64,000 nucleotides of DNA, from assembly GCF_046546475.1 (NCBI RefSeq), contig NZ_JBKGXS010000009.1, positions 124,001 through 188,000 of the forward strand, read 5' to 3'. Under the pieces are notes generated by a model. The model did no database searches and was not told the origin of the DNA. It saw only the letters and a program-made list of their open reading frames with translations. This document shows, piece by piece, positions 17,405-25,914 of this stretch. The first letter of the stretch is position 1. Each line of letters opens with the position of its first letter. The translations under genes and the position numbers were made by a program. This stretch comes from Pseudonocardia phyllosphaerae. GTDB taxonomy: Bacteria; Actinomycetota; Actinomycetes; Mycobacteriales; Pseudonocardiaceae.

Positions 17405-18553
17405 CTACCCCCGCAGCGCCGCCAGCTGCGCGGCCCGCACCGGCGGCGTCTGGCCCTGCACCAGGTAGAACATCGCCTCCCGTGCCCACCGCTGCTCCGG
17501 GCTCGACGACAGCATCGCCGACCCCGAGCGGGCCGCGACCAGGCCCTGCGCGGCCCGGACGGTGAGCGCGGCCAGCTCGCCGCGCAGCGCGACCCGCTCC
17601 TGCGTGCGTTCGGTGACCGGGACCTCGGTGAGCAGAGCGTAGGCGTCGGTGCGCCGCGGGGCCGCCTCGTGCGCGAGCGCCAGCGCCAGCTCGACGGCGT
17701 CGGGCCGGTCGCGGTCGTGGCCGAGGCGTTCCAGCTCGGTGAGCACCCGGCGCAGCAGCCCGAGCGCCGCGGGTTTGACGTCGGCGGTGCGGGCCGCGTC
17801 GAGCGCGCGGTAGGGCGCGATGTCGACGTCGGCGAGCACCGCCTCGGGGCCGACGGCGAGGCCGTCGAGATCGATCGCGACCGTCCGCGTCCCACCCATG
17901 ACGGCCAGCGGCAGCGGCGCCCCCGCGACCAGCCCGGACCGCTCACCGGCCGGGACCAGCACGAACAGGTAGCGCTCGCCCGGTGCCACCGCGCCGATCA
18001 TGACGAGGTCGGTCAGGCCCCAGCCGGTGCACCAGTCGGAGTGCCCGCGCAGCCGCCAGCCGTCGCCGTCGGGCTCCGCGGTGACCGCGGGCGGGCCGGG
18101 GCGGCGCAGGTGTGCGATGGCGATGCCGCCCCGCTGCGACGCGGTCGCCAGCGCCGTCCGGTAGGTCTCGGCGGCGGGCCCGGTGCGCACGGCACCGTCC
18201 GGCAGCGCGGCGGACCCGCCGAGCGCGAGTGCCTGGGAGTTGCGGTGCTGGGTGCCGACGAACCAGGTCGCCCCGCACGCCCCGGCGAGGATCTCGACGG
18301 TCTCGGCGTCGGTGCGCGCGTCGGCGCCGTAGCCGCCGTCGCGGGCCGGGACGGTGACCGACAGCAGCCCGGCCTTCGCCACGTCCTGCAGTGCGTCGCG
18401 CCGTACGCCGACGGCCGGGTCGTCGGACTCGGCGGCGCGCGGGGCGAGGACCCGCTCGGCGACGTCGTGCGCGGCGGCGACGGCGGGGTGCTCGGCCACC
18501 GCGGCCGGCGGGGCGAACAGGGCGGGCACCTCGGAGCTGCTCACGCCGATCAC
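17405..18553 (-). CDS. Acyl-CoA dehydrogenase-fold flavoprotein
   Basis: A 382-aa protein with the acyl-CoA dehydrogenase fold. Seen: a helical N-terminal third with AKAGLLSVTVPARDGGYGA, GACGATWFVGTQHRN, middle beta domain GHSDWCTGWGLTDLVMIGA, and a C-terminal helical region ending in MFYLVQGQTPPVRAA. The usual catalytic Glu of fatty acyl-CoA dehydrogenases is not evident; the pattern is closer to the DszC/HpaC-like flavin monooxygenase side of the superfamily, so substrate and reaction are open. The start is GTG at 18553 or 18544; GACGGT lies 7 nt before the latter. A 62-bp palindrome follows the stop. Confidence 0.75.
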   Translation of the reverse strand: MIGVSSSEVPALFAPPAAVAEHPAVAAAHDVAERVLAPRAAESDDPAVGVRRDALQDVAKAGLLSVTVPARDGGYGADARTDAETVEILAGACGATWFVGTQHRNSQALALGGSAALPDGAVRTGPAAETYRTALATASQRGGIAIAHLRRPGPPAVTAEPDGDGWRLRGHSDWCTGWGLTDLVMIGAVAPGERYLFVLVPAGERSGLVAGAPLPLAVMGGTRTVAIDLDGLAVGPEAVLADVDIAPYRALDAARTADVKPAALGLLRRVLTELERLGHDRDRPDAVELALALAHEAAPRRTDAYALLTEVPVTERTQERVALRGELAALTVRAAQGLVAARSGSAMLSSSPEQRWAREAMFYLVQGQTPPVRAAQLAALRG

Positions 18554-18660
18554 CGTCGCACGGGCACGGGCCGGGGGAGCAGCGCCCGTGCCGGATCACA
18601 CCGAGCCGGATCACACCGCACCGGATACAGCGGGCACCGGCCGATCTAGGGTCGTCTCCC

Positions 18661-19443
18661 GTGTTCCGCCCCCGCCTGGTCGCCCTCGACATCGACGGCA
18701 CGATCGTCCACGGACGCGCCGGCCCGACCCCGGCCGTCCTCGACGCGATCGGCCGCGCCGCACGGCACGCCGAGGTGATGCTCTGCACCGGCCGCTCGGT
18801 GTTCGGCGCCGCCGACGCGCTCGGGCAGATCGGGCTGAGCACCGGCGTCACGCTCACTTCCAACGGCGCCGTCGAGATCGACACCGCGACCCGGGAGATC
18901 CGGCGGATCGAGACGTTCGACATCGCCGACGTCCTCGCCCGGCTCACCGAGCTGTTCCCCGGCGCGCGCTACGCGGCGGAGCACCCCTGCGTCGGGCAGC
19001 GGGTCAGCGACCCGTTCCCGGAGGGCCTGCTCGCCGGCACCGTCACCGAGGTCGGCCTCGACCACCTCGCCGCCGAGCCGACCCCGAAACTGATCGCCCA
19101 CTGGCCCGGGCACAGCCCGGCCGAGACCCGTGACCGGGCCGGGAAGCTCGACACCAGCGGCGTGACGCTGACGCTGGACCACGAGCTGCCGTGGCTGACG
19201 TTCGTCCCCGAGGGCGTGTCCAAGGCGTCCGGGCTGGCGCGGGTCGCGGCCCGGCTCGGCATCGACGCCGCGGACGTGCTCGCCGTCGGCGACGGGGACA
19301 ACGACAGCGAGATGCTGCGCTGGGCCGGGCACGGCGTCGCGATGGGGCAGGCGCCGCCGGAGGTGCTCGCCGTCGCGGACTCGGTCACCCGCGCCGTCAC
19401 CGACGACGGTCTGGCGCACGCCCTGAACCGGGTCTTCGGCTAG
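18661..19443 (+). CDS. Cof-type HAD family phosphatase
   Basis: A 260-aa HAD hydrolase with a IIB cap. Seen: motif I ALDIDGTIV at residues 8-16, motif II LTSNGA near 65, the motif III Lys in TPKLIAHW or GVSKASGL, and motif IV AVGDGDNDSEMLRWAG near 215. It dephosphorylates small metabolites such as sugar phosphates or pyridoxal phosphate in related enzymes. GTG at 18661 follows TAGGGT by 8 nt (leaderless). The stop codon shares the bases CTAG with the stop of the convergent sucrase/ferredoxin-like gene. Confidence 0.88.
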   Translation: MFRPRLVALDIDGTIVHGRAGPTPAVLDAIGRAARHAEVMLCTGRSVFGAADALGQIGLSTGVTLTSNGAVEIDTATREIRRIETFDIADVLARLTELFPGARYAAEHPCVGQRVSDPFPEGLLAGTVTEVGLDHLAAEPTPKLIAHWPGHSPAETRDRAGKLDTSGVTLTLDHELPWLTFVPEGVSKASGLARVAARLGIDAADVLAVGDGDNDSEMLRWAGHGVAMGQAPPEVLAVADSVTRAVTDDGLAHALNRVFG

Positions 19444-20378
19444 CCGATCTCGCGGACACCCGCGGCGACCAGCGGTGTCACCGGCTCCAGCGCCGCACCG
19501 CAGGACGGCGGCCGTGCCGCCACACCGGTGTCGGCGCGGACGTCGACGCTCCAGCGGCGGTCGTGCTCGCGGGCGTGCACGGTCACCGCGCCCGGCCCGT
19601 CGACGGCGTCGACCAGCAGCGCCCCGGCGTCGCGGATCCCGGTCGCCTCGCGCACGGCCAGCTCGGCGACCTGCTGCGCGGGCTCCAGGCCTGCGTGCCC
19701 GCGGCAGCACCACGGGTCGACCTCCCCGCCCGCGGCGGCCTTCATCGCCGACAGCGCGGCTGCGGTGTCGAGCCGGCCGTAGGTGTAGCCGGTCGGCAGC
19801 ACCAGCCCGGTCGGGGCGAAGCGGTGCCCGCCGAGGTGCGTGCACTCCCAGACGTCGGCGTCGGCGGCCTCCAGCTCGGCGGCCAGCGCGCGGCCGTGCA
19901 CCGCGCAGCACACGTCGCGGCGGCCGTGCGCGCACAGCAGCATCACCGGGTCGGTGACCGGCTCGGCGGCGGGGGAGTCGAAGACCGTGTCGTCGGCATC
20001 GATCCCGGCGAGGTCGTCGGTCGAGTGCACCTCGGTGCGCACGACCCGCGAGGCGCCCGGTGCGAGGTCGGCGACGAAGACGGTGCGGGCGCCGTCGGAG
20101 CTCCGCCCGGCTCGCCCGGTGCGCCGGATCAGCAGCAGCCCGACGTCCTGGCCGCGCAGCCGCTCGAACAGCGCGGCGACGTCGGTGTCGGAGTGGTCGG
20201 CGACCTTGCGCGGCCACGACCCCACGTGCTCGACGGCGACGAGCCGCCGGAACGCAGGCGCCGACCCGGCCATCGGCTCACCGGCGTCGGCGCTCAGCGC
20301 GCTGCAGCCGGCCCCGCGGCCGGACGCCCCGGGCGCGCGCGACGGCGCGGTGCGCGTCGCGGGGCCCGTGATCGTCAT
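19440..20378 (-). CDS. Sucrase/ferredoxin-like (thioredoxin-like [2Fe-2S]) protein
   Basis: A 312-aa member of the Suc_Fer-like family, whose fold is a thioredoxin-like ferredoxin. Seen: VMLLCAHGRRDVCCAVHGR near residue 145, VWECTHLGGHRFAPTG near 175, and DPWCCRGHAG near 220, which together supply the cysteines for a cluster. Cellular role unknown. I set the start at ATG 20378 because TACACT ends 7 nt upstream (leaderless); an in-frame ATG at 20402 would place codons across the -10 box and the putative operator. It may be iron regulated. Confidence 0.82.
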   Translation of the reverse strand: MTITGPATRTAPSRAPGASGRGAGCSALSADAGEPMAGSAPAFRRLVAVEHVGSWPRKVADHSDTDVAALFERLRGQDVGLLLIRRTGRAGRSSDGARTVFVADLAPGASRVVRTEVHSTDDLAGIDADDTVFDSPAAEPVTDPVMLLCAHGRRDVCCAVHGRALAAELEAADADVWECTHLGGHRFAPTGLVLPTGYTYGRLDTAAALSAMKAAAGGEVDPWCCRGHAGLEPAQQVAELAVREATGIRDAGALLVDAVDGPGAVTVHAREHDRRWSVDVRADTGVAARPPSCGAALEPVTPLVAAGVREIG

Positions 20379-20385
20379 CGTGCCC

Positions 20386-20408
20386 AGTGTAGGGAAGGGC
20401 ACCCTTAC
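20386..20408 (-). promoter_or_regulatory. -10 box with adjacent putative DtxR/IdeR iron box
   Basis: On the minus strand TACACT (20391-20386) stands 7 nt before the ATG at 20378. Directly upstream, 20408-20390 reads GTAAGGGTGCCCTTCCCTA, an imperfect palindrome resembling the AGG(T/G)T-N-CCT core of DtxR/IdeR sites. A bound repressor there would block the promoter. The match is partial. Confidence 0.4.
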
Positions 20409-20427
20409 CGCAACGGGTGACCCCGGA

Positions 20428-22095
20428 CTACGCCCGGCCGGGGAGCTCCGTACGCAGCACCTTTCCGGTCTGGTTCCGCGGCAGGACGTCGAGGAAGTGG
20501 ACGTCGCGGGGGACCGCGAAGCGCGCGAGGTCCTTCTTCACCGCGTCCCGGATGCCGTCCTCGGTGAGGGCTCCGTCGCCGTCGACGACGACCCAGGCGG
20601 CGAGGCGCTGGCCGTACTTGTCGTCGTCGACGCCGAGCACGCAGGCCTCGCGGACGCCGTCGAGCCCGGCGATCAGGTCCTCGACCGGGCCGGGGTGCAC
20701 GTTCTCCCCACCCGAGACGATCATGTCGTCGGCCCGGCCGGTCAGGAACAGCCTGCCCTGGTCGTCGAGGTGCCCGACGTCGCCGGTGCCCAGCAGCCCG
20801 TCGTGCTCCTCGAGGCCCTGCTGGCCGCCGGTGTAGCCCTCGAACGGCAGGTCGTTGCCGACGAACACCCGGCCCTCGACGTCCGGGCCGACCGGCTGAT
20901 CGTCGTCGTCGAGGATCACCAGGGTGGTCCCGGCCGGGGCCCGGCCCGCGGTGCCCGGGGCGTCGCGCAGGTCCTCCGGCCCGGCGATCGAGACCCAGGA
21001 GACCTCGGTGGAGCCGTAGAGGTTGTAGAGGCAGTCGCCGAAGCGGTCCATGAACTCGTTCGCCTGCCCCGCAGGCAGCGCCGACCCCGACACCGCGACG
21101 ATCCGGGGTCCCGGCGCCGCCGGCCAGCCCGCCGCCTCGGACTCCAGCACCCGCTGCAGCATCACCGGCACCGCGAACACCGTCGTGCAGCGGCGCTCGG
21201 CGACGGCGGCGAGGAAGTCCTCCGGGGTGAACCGGCGGCGCAGCACGACCGTGTCGCCGTGCAGCGCGGACAGCAGCAGCGCCGCGTTGCCCCAGGTGTG
21301 GAACAGCGGTGCCGCGATGTGCACCGGCTCGCCGGCCTGCAGCGGGATCGTCGACAGGATCGACGCCGCCGGGGCCAGCGTGCTCGGGTGCGGCCGCTTG
21401 GCGCCCTTCGGCGTCCCGGTCGTCCCCGAGGTCAGCACGATCATCTTCGAGCGCTCCGGGCGGAACGGCAGCTCACCCGGCCCGGCCCGCTCGATCATCG
21501 CCTCCAGGCCGTCGATCACCCGGTCGGACGCCGGGCGCGGGCCCTCCGGCCCGCCGGTCAGCACCAGCCGCGGCCCGACCGGCACCAGCTCCACGAACTC
21601 CGGGTCGGCGACGACGGTGTGCAGCTGCTGCTGGGCCTGCACGCCTGCCATCTGCTCGGCCGAGAGCCCGGTGTTGAGCAGCACGACGTCCGCGCCGATC
21701 TTGCCCGCGGCGAGCATCGCCTCGACCGGGCCGCGGTGGTTGCGGCACAGCACCCCGACCGGGGCACCGGGGCCAGCGCCGGAGTCGGTCAGGGCCAGCG
21801 CGAGCCGGTCGGAGCGCTCGTCGAGCTCGCCGTAGGTGGTGACGCCGTCGTCGTCGACGACCGCGAGCCGGTACGGGTGCCGCGCCGCCCCGGCCGCGAA
21901 CCCGGCGGTGACGCTGTTGCCGTAGCGCAGCAGCGCGCGGCCCATTCCGGCCAGCCGCAGCGGTCCCATCGGCCGGACGACGCCGGAACGGGTCAGCGCG
22001 ACGGCCGCGCGGGCGGTGCCGCTCCCCAGCTCGTACGCGGTGCGGGCGGTCCCGGCCAGGACGCCGGGAAGGTTCTGCAGTGGGGACGCGGCCAT
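20428..22095 (-). CDS. Long-chain acyl-CoA synthetase / AMP-dependent ligase
   Basis: A 555-aa FadD-like adenylate-forming enzyme that activates a carboxylic acid with ATP and CoA. Seen: P-loop-like MIVLTSGTTGTPKGAK near residue 215, LFHTWGNAALLLS, YGSTEVSWVSIAGP near 365 (A5), GDVGHLDDQGRLFLTGRADD (A7-A8), GGENVHPGPVEDLI, and catalytic Lys in NQTGKVLRTEL at the C-terminus. The N-terminal 60 aa carry a hydrophobic Ala/Arg-rich helix as in mycobacterial FadD12-like proteins. CAGACT lies 6 nt before the ATG. It is not in an evident operon. Confidence 0.9.
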   Translation of the reverse strand: MAASPLQNLPGVLAGTARTAYELGSGTARAAVALTRSGVVRPMGPLRLAGMGRALLRYGNSVTAGFAAGAARHPYRLAVVDDDGVTTYGELDERSDRLALALTDSGAGPGAPVGVLCRNHRGPVEAMLAAGKIGADVVLLNTGLSAEQMAGVQAQQQLHTVVADPEFVELVPVGPRLVLTGGPEGPRPASDRVIDGLEAMIERAGPGELPFRPERSKMIVLTSGTTGTPKGAKRPHPSTLAPAASILSTIPLQAGEPVHIAAPLFHTWGNAALLLSALHGDTVVLRRRFTPEDFLAAVAERRCTTVFAVPVMLQRVLESEAAGWPAAPGPRIVAVSGSALPAGQANEFMDRFGDCLYNLYGSTEVSWVSIAGPEDLRDAPGTAGRAPAGTTLVILDDDDQPVGPDVEGRVFVGNDLPFEGYTGGQQGLEEHDGLLGTGDVGHLDDQGRLFLTGRADDMIVSGGENVHPGPVEDLIAGLDGVREACVLGVDDDKYGQRLAAWVVVDGDGALTEDGIRDAVKKDLARFAVPRDVHFLDVLPRNQTGKVLRTELPGRA

Positions 22096-22266
22096 GCGCG
22101 CAGTCTGTCAGGACGGTCGCGCGGCGCGCCGACCGCGCGTCGTGACGTTTCACCCGTGTGTGCGGGAGGTCACGTCCGCGGACCGTGACGCCGCGGGCAC
22201 CGGGAGCGATGAACACCTGGTGGCCCGATCGGCCATCGCCTTCCACCACGACCGTCGGGGATCCTG

Positions 22267-22506
22267 ATGCGCCTGTACCTGCCTGCCCGTACGCCCGCCC
22301 GCGGCCGCACCCTGGTCCGTGCCGGACGTCCCGCGAAGTCGATGCCCGCCTTCGGTGGCATCGCCCCGGTGTGCCGCTGCGGCGCCGCCCGCCCGGCCGA
22401 CGCCACCCCGTGGCGCGACTGCCCGGAGTGCGCGAGCCCGCGCCGCGTCGCCGGGACCGCCGCCGTCGGCGCCACCGCCGTGGCACCCGCCGGCACCGCC
22501 GGCTGA
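22267..22506 (+). CDS. Small zinc-ribbon-like hypothetical protein (79 aa)
   Basis: A 79-aa basic protein with CRC at residues 36-38 and CPEC at 52-55, spaced like a minimal zinc ribbon, then an Ala/Val/Gly-rich tail. GGGGAT stands 3-8 nt before the ATG. The four cysteines are the main argument that it is coding; the Arg/Pro-rich remainder is low complexity. Function unknown. It lies between the divergent acyl-CoA ligase and the acetyltransferase. Confidence 0.5.
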   Translation: MRLYLPARTPARGRTLVRAGRPAKSMPAFGGIAPVCRCGAARPADATPWRDCPECASPRRVAGTAAVGATAVAPAGTAG

Positions 22507-22602
22507 CCGCGCTCCGGCGGGTGCGGCCCGGCCGCACCCGCGGGGGCCGTAGGTTCGGGTGGACCGGGCGAACGCCGTCCGGCTCACCACCCGGAGGTTC
22601 CG

Positions 22603-23241
22603 GTGCCGTCCCGCCATTCCACGGATCATCCCGCGGCCCGTCCCGCCGTGACCGCCCCGGACGGGGAGGAGCCGCTGCCCCGGATGCGGCTGCGTGCCCT
22701 CGAACGTGACGACCTGCCGTTCGTGCACGGGCTCTCCAACGACTCCGGGATCATGTCCTACTGGTTCGAGGAGCCCTACGAGGCGCTCGTCGAGCTGCAG
22801 GACCTCTACGACCGGCACGTCCACGACAACCGGGAGCGCCGGTTCGTCATCCAGCTCGGGGACCCGGGCGCCGAGCCGGACCCCGATCGGGACTGGGTCC
22901 CGCGCGACGGCCGGGGTGGCCTCGTCGAGCTCGTCGAGATCGACTACATCCACCGCAACGCCGAGTTCCAGATCGTCGTCGCGCCCTCCTGCCAGGGCCG
23001 GGGCCTCGCCGCCCGCGCCACCGCGGCCGCCCTGGACTACGCCTTCGGCGTGCTGAACCTGCACAAGGTGTATCTCGTCGTCGACGTCGAGAACCACCGC
23101 GCCGTGCGGGCCTACGAGCGCGTCGGGTTCACCGTGGAGGGCGAGCTGCGCGAGGAGTACTTCGCGAACGGCCGCTACCGCGACGCCTACCGGATGGCCG
23201 TGCTGCAGCGCGACCACCTGGGGCCGACCACGCCCCGCTGA
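22603..23241 (+). CDS. GNAT N-acetyltransferase, SpeG-like
   Basis: A 212-aa acetyl-CoA-dependent acetyltransferase resembling spermidine N1-acetyltransferase. After a 25-aa variable leader: MRLRALERDDLPFVHGL, YWFEEPYEALVELQDLYDRH, then EIDYIHRNAEFQIVVAPSCQGRGLA (acetyl-CoA pyrophosphate loop QGRGLA near residue 130), and HKVYLVVDVENHRAVRAYERVGF. The GTG at 22603 is preceded by GGAGG at 6 nt. A polyamine substrate is possible but not certain. A 14-bp tandem duplication (23226-23253) spans the stop codon. Confidence 0.88.
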   Translation: MPSRHSTDHPAARPAVTAPDGEEPLPRMRLRALERDDLPFVHGLSNDSGIMSYWFEEPYEALVELQDLYDRHVHDNRERRFVIQLGDPGAEPDPDRDWVPRDGRGGLVELVEIDYIHRNAEFQIVVAPSCQGRGLAARATAAALDYAFGVLNLHKVYLVVDVENHRAVRAYERVGFTVEGELREEYFANGRYRDAYRMAVLQRDHLGPTTPR

Positions 23242-23506
23242 CCACGCCCCGCTGACCCCGCCCCTCCGGCCCCGGCCGGACCGGGCCGGCCGCGCGGGGA
23301 GGGGGACCCGTCGGCCGGCCCGGCGGTGCCACGGCCGCGGGCATGCGGCCCGGCGGCGCGAGTCTGCCCCGCCACCCGGCCGCGTGTCACGGACCCCGAA
23401 GAGCGGTGGCCGTCACGTCGTCCAGGATGACGAATGCATCCCGATGGGTTAATGTCCCCGGCAATCTTTCGCCCCGGCGATGTCGAGGTTCACGGAGGTA
23501 GTGGTC
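23242..23506 (+). other. Intergenic region before the 17-codon ORF
   Basis: The first half (to about 23380) is extremely GC-rich with imperfect CCGGCC hairpins, plausibly ending the acetyltransferase transcript. From 23420 the sequence becomes less GC-rich (TGACGAATGCATCCC, GGGTTAATG, CAATCTTTC), as expected for a promoter region serving the small ORF at 23507. No further gene seen. Confidence 0.35.
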
Positions 23507-23560
23507 ATGAGCAGGAAGAACAGGGTCTGGGTCGGCGTCAGCTCCATGGCGCGGTCGTAG
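23507..23560 (+). CDS. Candidate 17-aa peptide (smORF) with strong ribosome site
   Basis: ATG to TAG encodes MSRKNRVWVGVSSMARS. GGAGG lies 8 nt before the ATG, one of the best Shine-Dalgarno sites in the window, and a lower-GC promoter-like stretch precedes it. It ends 65 nt before the MerR-type gene, which has its own leaderless-type start. It could be a leader peptide for that regulator or an independent microprotein. Without conservation data it remains a candidate. Confidence 0.45.
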   Translation: MSRKNRVWVGVSSMARS

Positions 23561-23625
23561 TCGCGAACCAGGTGTAACGTCGTGGCTGCGAGGCCCGGGC
23601 CGGTCCCGGGCTAGCATCTGCGGCG

Positions 23626-24402
23626 ATGTCCGACACGACGTCCCGCGGGGACGGATATCCGATCGACGAGCTCGCGGCGCGGGCCGGGATGACGGTGCGC
23701 AACGTGCGCGCCCATCTGTCCCGGGGCCTGCTGCCCGCGGGGACGATGCACGGCCGCACCGCCTGGTACGGCCCCGAGCACCTGTCCCGGCTCGAGCTCA
23801 TCGCCGGGCTGCAGCGGCGCGGTTTCTCGCTCGCCGCGATCGGCGTGCTCATCGCGCAGACACCGTCCGGCGGCGCCGAGGAGGCGCTGCGGCTCTACCG
23901 CGGCATGCTCGCGCCGTGGGAGCCCGACGACCCCGCCGTGATCGACGCCGACGGGCTCGACGCCTGGGCCGGTGCCGACCTGCCCCGGTCGACGGCGGAG
24001 CAGCTCGTCGCGGCCGGCCTGGCCGAGCACACCGGCGACGGCAGGCTCCGGCTCCTCAACCCGTCCCTGGTCCGCGCGGGCACCGACGCGATCGCGCTGG
24101 GTCTCGCGCCCGAGGCCGTCATCGCCACCGAGACCGACCTGCAACGGCGCACCAGCGAGATCGCGGAGATGTTCGTCGGCCTGTTCCGCGAGCAGGTCTG
24201 GGCCCCGCACGTGGCCGCCGGGCTCCCGGCCAGCGGCGGGAACCAGGTCCGCACCGCCATCGAGGCGCTGCAGCCGATCGCCGTGCAGGCGCTGCTCGCC
24301 GCGTTCAGCCAGACCATGCAGCAGGTCATGGACCGGTCCGTCGAGGAGGCCTCGGTCGACCTGGCCGCCGCGTTGCAGCGCACCCGGCGGCACAGCGGCT
24401 GA
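23626..24402 (+). CDS. MerR family transcriptional regulator
   Basis: A 258-aa regulator. Residues 10-80 form a MerR-type winged HTH: YPIDELAARAGMTVRNVRAH, WYGPEHLSRLELIAGLQRRGFSLAAIGVLI. The remainder is an all-helical C-terminal domain without the cysteines of metal-sensing MerR proteins. It belongs to an actinobacterial group of unknown signal. TAGCAT stands 8 nt before the ATG, giving a leaderless start. Convergent with the two-component system; the stop codons are separated by only 3 nt. Confidence 0.87.
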   Translation: MSDTTSRGDGYPIDELAARAGMTVRNVRAHLSRGLLPAGTMHGRTAWYGPEHLSRLELIAGLQRRGFSLAAIGVLIAQTPSGGAEEALRLYRGMLAPWEPDDPAVIDADGLDAWAGADLPRSTAEQLVAAGLAEHTGDGRLRLLNPSLVRAGTDAIALGLAPEAVIATETDLQRRTSEIAEMFVGLFREQVWAPHVAAGLPASGGNQVRTAIEALQPIAVQALLAAFSQTMQQVMDRSVEEASVDLAAALQRTRRHSG

Positions 24403-24405
24403 CCC

Positions 24406-25908
24406 TCAGCCCGCGGGCAGCTCCACGGTGAACGACGTCCGCCCCGGTTCGCTGTCGACCGCCACCGTCCCGTCGTGCGCGGCGACGACCGCGGCCACGA
24501 TCGCCAGTCCCAGCCCGGTACTCGGGGTGTCGTTGCCGCTGCGGGCCCGGCCCTCGGCGCCCCGGGCGAACCGCTCGAACACCCGCGGCAGCATCTCCGG
24601 TGCGATGCCCGGGCCGTCGTCGGTCACCCGCAGCCGCACCCGGTCCGGAACCGGCCGCTCGAGGGCGACGACGACCGTCGTCCCGGGTGGGGTGTGCGTG
24701 CGCGCGTTGGCCAGCAGGTTGGTGACGACCTGGGCGAGGCGGTGCGCGTCGCCGGTGACGGTGACCGGATCGTCGGGCAGCTCGGGGAACCAGCGGTGCT
24801 CCGGCCCGGCCGCGTGCGCGTCGCCGACGGCGTCGAGGACCAGCCGGGTCAGGTCGACCTCGGCACGTTCCAGCGGGCGCCCGGAGTCCAGGCGGGCCAG
24901 CAGCAGCAGGTCCTCGACCAGCCGGCTCATCCGCTCGGCCTGCGACCCGATCCGCACCAGCGCGTGCTGTGTGGCAGGCGGCACCGGGTCGCGCTCGCGG
25001 CGGGACAGCTCGGCGTAGCCGCGGATCGCCGCCAGCGGGGTGCGCAGCTCGTGGCTGGCGTCGGCGACGAAGCGGCGCAGCCGGGTCTCCGACTCCTGCC
25101 GCGCGGCCAGCGCGCCCTCGACGTTGTCGAGCATGTGGTTCAGCGCCGTCCCCACCTGGCCGACCTCGGTGCGCGGGTCGGGGTCGGAGACCCGGGCGGC
25201 CAGGTGCACCTCGCCGCGGTCCAGCGGCAGCGCCCCGACCCGGGCGGCGAGCCCGGCCACCCGTTCCAGCGGGCGCAGCTCGCGGCGGACCAGGAACGTC
25301 GCGGCCAGCGCGACCAGCACGACCGTCCCGCCGAGCACGACGACCTCGATCAGCAGCAGGTCCCGGGCCGTGGCCGCGGCGTTGTCGATCTGGGCGACCA
25401 GATAGGTGCGGGTGCCCTCGGTGAACGCGCGCGCCCGGTAGGTACCCGGTTGCAGCGAGACGACGTGCACCTCGCCGTCGGCGGGGACGGTGCGCAGGAC
25501 GTCGGTGTCGGCGACGTCGACGGGGGTGCTGGCGCCGCCGCGCTGGGCCATCGCCGCCTGCACGACGGTCCCGGAGTCGAACACCGCCCCGATCGACAGC
25601 GGGCCCTGCCCGGGGCCGAGCAGCACGTCCCCGCGGCGGTCCCCGCTCCCCGGCGGCGGAGCCGGGTCGGCGGGGCCCTGCCCGCCGGTGCCGAACACGA
25701 CGCCCGGTGCGCGGCCGGTCTGGCGGGACACGAACCCGTCGAGGGCGAAGCCGATCTCGCGGTCCTGGCGCACCGAGAGCGACCGGTCGAGCGCGACCGT
25801 GGTCGCCACCCCGATCGCGGCGCAGGCCAGCGTGAACAGCAGCAGCACCGTGACGACCAGCCGCGCCCGCAGCGAGCGGACGCGGCCGGAGACCCGCGTG
25901 AGCACCAC
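24406..25908 (-). CDS. Sensor histidine kinase
   Basis: A 500-aa membrane kinase resembling mycobacterial TcrY/PrrB types. TM1 at about 16-38, an extracellular domain of about 145 aa, TM2 at about 185-208, HAMP to about 265, then the H-box FVADASHELRTPLAAIRGYAEL near 280, N-box VVTNLLANARTHTPPG near 395, G1 VTDDGPGIAPEM, F and G2 STGLGLAIVAAVV. All catalytic elements are present. GTG at 25908 begins 6 nt after the response-regulator stop, so the two genes form one operon. Confidence 0.93.
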   Translation of the reverse strand: MVLTRVSGRVRSLRARLVVTVLLLFTLACAAIGVATTVALDRSLSVRQDREIGFALDGFVSRQTGRAPGVVFGTGGQGPADPAPPPGSGDRRGDVLLGPGQGPLSIGAVFDSGTVVQAAMAQRGGASTPVDVADTDVLRTVPADGEVHVVSLQPGTYRARAFTEGTRTYLVAQIDNAAATARDLLLIEVVVLGGTVVLVALAATFLVRRELRPLERVAGLAARVGALPLDRGEVHLAARVSDPDPRTEVGQVGTALNHMLDNVEGALAARQESETRLRRFVADASHELRTPLAAIRGYAELSRRERDPVPPATQHALVRIGSQAERMSRLVEDLLLLARLDSGRPLERAEVDLTRLVLDAVGDAHAAGPEHRWFPELPDDPVTVTGDAHRLAQVVTNLLANARTHTPPGTTVVVALERPVPDRVRLRVTDDGPGIAPEMLPRVFERFARGAEGRARSGNDTPSTGLGLAIVAAVVAAHDGTVAVDSEPGRTSFTVELPAG

Positions 25909-25914
25909 CGGCGG

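Noticed and set aside
13845..17489. Extension of the ArnT-like gene upstream through the GT2-GtrA gene on the same strand
   Set aside because: The upstream part is an out-of-frame shadow of the GT2-GtrA gene; the ATGA overlap at 15935-15938 gives a natural start.
17405..18553. Straightforward fatty acyl-CoA dehydrogenase
   Set aside because: The usual catalytic Glu and substrate signature are not evident, so only the fold is claimed.
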